From Homalodisca vitripennis (Eukaryota > Arthropoda > Insecta > Hemiptera > Cicadellidae), in contig NW_025776835.1 of NCBI RefSeq assembly GCF_021130785.1, positions 62,001 through 126,000 on the forward strand: a stretch of DNA of 64,000 bases, written 5' to 3'. The position numbers were made by a program, and so were the translations under genes. Below are positions 62,216-64,000 of the stretch, piece by piece. Position 1 is the first letter of the stretch, and each line of letters begins with the position of its first letter. Under the pieces are notes generated by a model. The model saw only the letters and a program-made list of their open reading frames with translations, made no database searches and was not told where the DNA came from.

Positions 62216-63025
62216 GAATTTTTAAGCTGTGTGGATCGCCGAAGACCTGTAGATATTATTGATATGCAATTGATATATCCACTAAATATCAATTTAATAT
62301 AATAACTGATTTAACACATAATTATATTTAGACGAATAAATAATTTTGTTGTTTTAACTTTCTTAACTTTTTTTTGTTTTATTTTATTTTACATAAACAC
62401 TATAACCACCCTTTTTCTCGCAATAACGTGGGTGTTATTGCGAATTATCAAATATCGTATAATGCGGTGTATAGCCCATTCCTACACTGTATGTATTTGC
62501 GTACGATCCACTGTTTCAAACAAATGATTTTATTATCACTAAAGCACTCTGTGGAAATAACTAAGCTTCCTCTGGTGATACAAGATATTTTTGACTAAAG
62601 GGTTAAAATTTGATTCTAATAAATCGATACAATGAATACGATTATCCCGACAAAAATAAGGAAAGAATTATCGAAAAGACAGACGGACGGACTGAGCTTT
62701 TACTTGCTGACCTCAAATCAATAAGTTTCTTCCTTGTAAGAAATGTTTTAATTCTCTAGAACTTCCATATCAAGTGTCATCGCATAGACCGACCAATAGA
62801 TATACTACTCTTTGATCGATTATTCAAAAACTCAATAGCGTTTGTCCTAGGACCAATAGTAAAACATATCCCATGATTCAAATCTCTAGGATTTATATCA
62901 AGAGTTTATAGTCAGTTCTACCACAGTATAAGGAGGAAATTTGCAAGGAAGCCCTATAAATTAAATAAACGCTCTGTAAGCAATTTAACCTGATCTATAG
63001 GAAAAGGTGGATTTTAATCTATGGC

Positions 63026-63300
63026 GTGAGTACCAATTTTCATTTAACTTTATATTCAACTGCAATGATAAAGATTACAAACATGAGAGCCTGGAGTTCC
63101 GAGCTCTTACAAATGTTTGTCGATTCTACTTCGTCGCCGCAGGGTGACATTGAATGGAATCAAATGTTCCCCTCGGCTCTCTCTCTAAATCACTGGAACA
63201 CCAGAGGCAGTTTGTTAAGAGGTTTTACTCCTGCTCAGTCAATCCTGTTCCTTAAGGCAGTGATTTATTTTCAGGTACAAACTACTATCGTGTCGATCTT
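63026..63300 (+). repeat. Local direct repeat with shared frame, right copy
   Basis: Second copy of the 62,065 block. The open frame continues beyond the shared part (SLNHWNTRGSLLRGFTPAQS) but then runs into simple repeats, so the 193-codon frame as a whole is not credible. A donor-like GTGAGT precedes it at 63,026. Confidence 0.45.
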
Positions 63301-63344
63301 ATTCAGTGTTAAGACACACTTAACAATACAAAACCAACAAGCCC

Positions 63345-63348
<4 letters not shown>

Positions 63349-63402
<54 letters not shown>
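63349..63402. repeat. (TA)n microsatellite
   Basis: About 54 bp of alternating TA. Confidence 0.95.
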
Positions 63403-63405
<3 letters not shown>

Positions 63406-63513
63406 TATATTGTTAAATTTAAAGAACTTTTATAAACTTATCCATTATATCTTGGTTGAAAATGTAAATGGTAAACAGTTATATAACAATTTAATGGTGT
63501 ATGCATTTGTATT

Positions 63514-63515
<2 letters not shown>

Positions 63516-63551
<36 letters not shown>
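63516..63551. repeat. (TG)n microsatellite
   Basis: About 35 bp of TG. Confidence 0.95.
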
Positions 63552-63552
<1 letters not shown>

Positions 63553-63609
63553 TCAATTACATAAAAACTATTGTGTGTGTATTGAAATTTTACATGGACA
63601 TTCTTAGAG

Positions 63610-64000
63610 TCCGTGGTAAACATATAGACCTTTTCCTATTTAAAAATCATTTGTTTTTAAACATCCTTTGTGGTTTAATCAGTAAATAATAAATGTATTT
63701 TTATAATCAATTGGTTTTCGTAAACATTGAATGTGACTGTACAATAATATGTATAATAAATTTAAGTACCGTTTTAAATTCCTTTATGTTTTTAGCTTGA
63801 AAAGCATTGAGTGAGATTAAAAGTGTAAATAGTTCTTATTTAAAACATTTTCTGTAATCCCTGTAAAGCACAGAGGCTGTCTAAATAATAAAACTGGAAG
63901 TTTTTAGTAAAAATGAATGCAATTATAAGTGTGCATTTTAGCAAATATAAAGTATAGACTGCTAAGTATAGTAGTGAAATGCAGATATAAAAAAAACTAA
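63610..64000. other. No gene seen
   Basis: AT-rich tail of the window. Confidence 0.5.

Larger units (their letters stand above)
46450..64000. repeat. Tandem segmental duplication, unit 3 (continues past window)
   Basis: Third unit, close to unit 2 up to 59,738, where similarity stops abruptly in the middle of the hairpin sequence seen in unit 2. Island E at 61,005 shows that the unit continues beyond that break. Many differences from unit 2 are single-base homopolymer changes, so some may be sequencing errors. It has a private GC-rich insertion (50,245-50,435) and a private templated insertion (47,016-47,235). Confidence 0.8.

Noticed and set aside
63026..63607. 193-codon frame at the window end
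   Set aside because: It runs through (TA)n giving Tyr-Ile repeats and then a (TG)n tract; only the first ~70 codons have any support as a repeat.

Overview
The window is strongly AT-rich eukaryotic intergenic or intronic DNA, most likely from an insect genome. The signs are a tRNA-derived SINE, a short TIR element flanked by TA, RTE-type retrotransposon tails, long (CA/TG)n and (AT)n tracts, a 121-bp satellite, and splice signals of metazoan type. The order cannot be fixed from sequence; a hemipteran is only a guess. I see no rRNA gene, no intact tRNA gene, no CRISPR array, no bacterial operon and no convincing intact protein-coding gene. The longest open frames are either artefacts of a 725-bp TG tract or frames broken in their own paralogues.

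The main structure is a large tandem segmental triplication with a period of about 20-23 kb. Unit 1 is about 1-23,350, unit 2 about 23,350-46,450, and unit 3 about 46,450 to the window end, probably continuing. Units 2 and 3 are close relatives, apart from many one-base homopolymer differences. Unit 1 is much more diverged over most of its length. The collinear order is: repeat R, reversed SINE, island A, island D, (satellite block and island G), island C, island B, microexon, island E, hairpin F. Differences between units are: inversion of about 2.5 kb in unit 1 with loss of a GC-rich segment; a 510-bp TIR element in unit 1 only; a GC-rich ~190-bp insertion in unit 3 only; satellite copy number 4/7/1; a 2.3-kb deletion in unit 2; 4 kb of extra DNA at the unit 2/3 junction; and reciprocal loss of one of two ~2-kb microexon modules.

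Small islands are conserved far better than their surroundings. Island A has an 80-bp core identical in all three units. Island C has 104 bp identical in all three. Island E has 40 bp identical in all three and is dense in homeodomain-type TAAT motifs. Each lies in flanks that are heavily substituted and indel-ridden between unit 1 and units 2/3. Separately, four paralogous microexons (24, 30, 24 and 32 nt) carry a CTAAT branch point, a pyrimidine-tract acceptor and a GTAAGT donor. The best reading is a tandemly duplicated locus, a tiny-exon gene family or a long noncoding transcript with regulatory islands, rather than featureless repeat DNA.

The window also holds strong local footprints of DNA-synthesis template switching: pairs of adjacent perfect hairpins (14,909-14,984 and 37,408-37,477), and a composite insertion at 47,016-47,235 made of a perfect 68-bp inverted copy of downstream DNA followed by a 150-bp direct copy of upstream DNA. 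All comparisons were made by eye within this window; divergence levels are estimates, while the stated identical runs were checked base by base.
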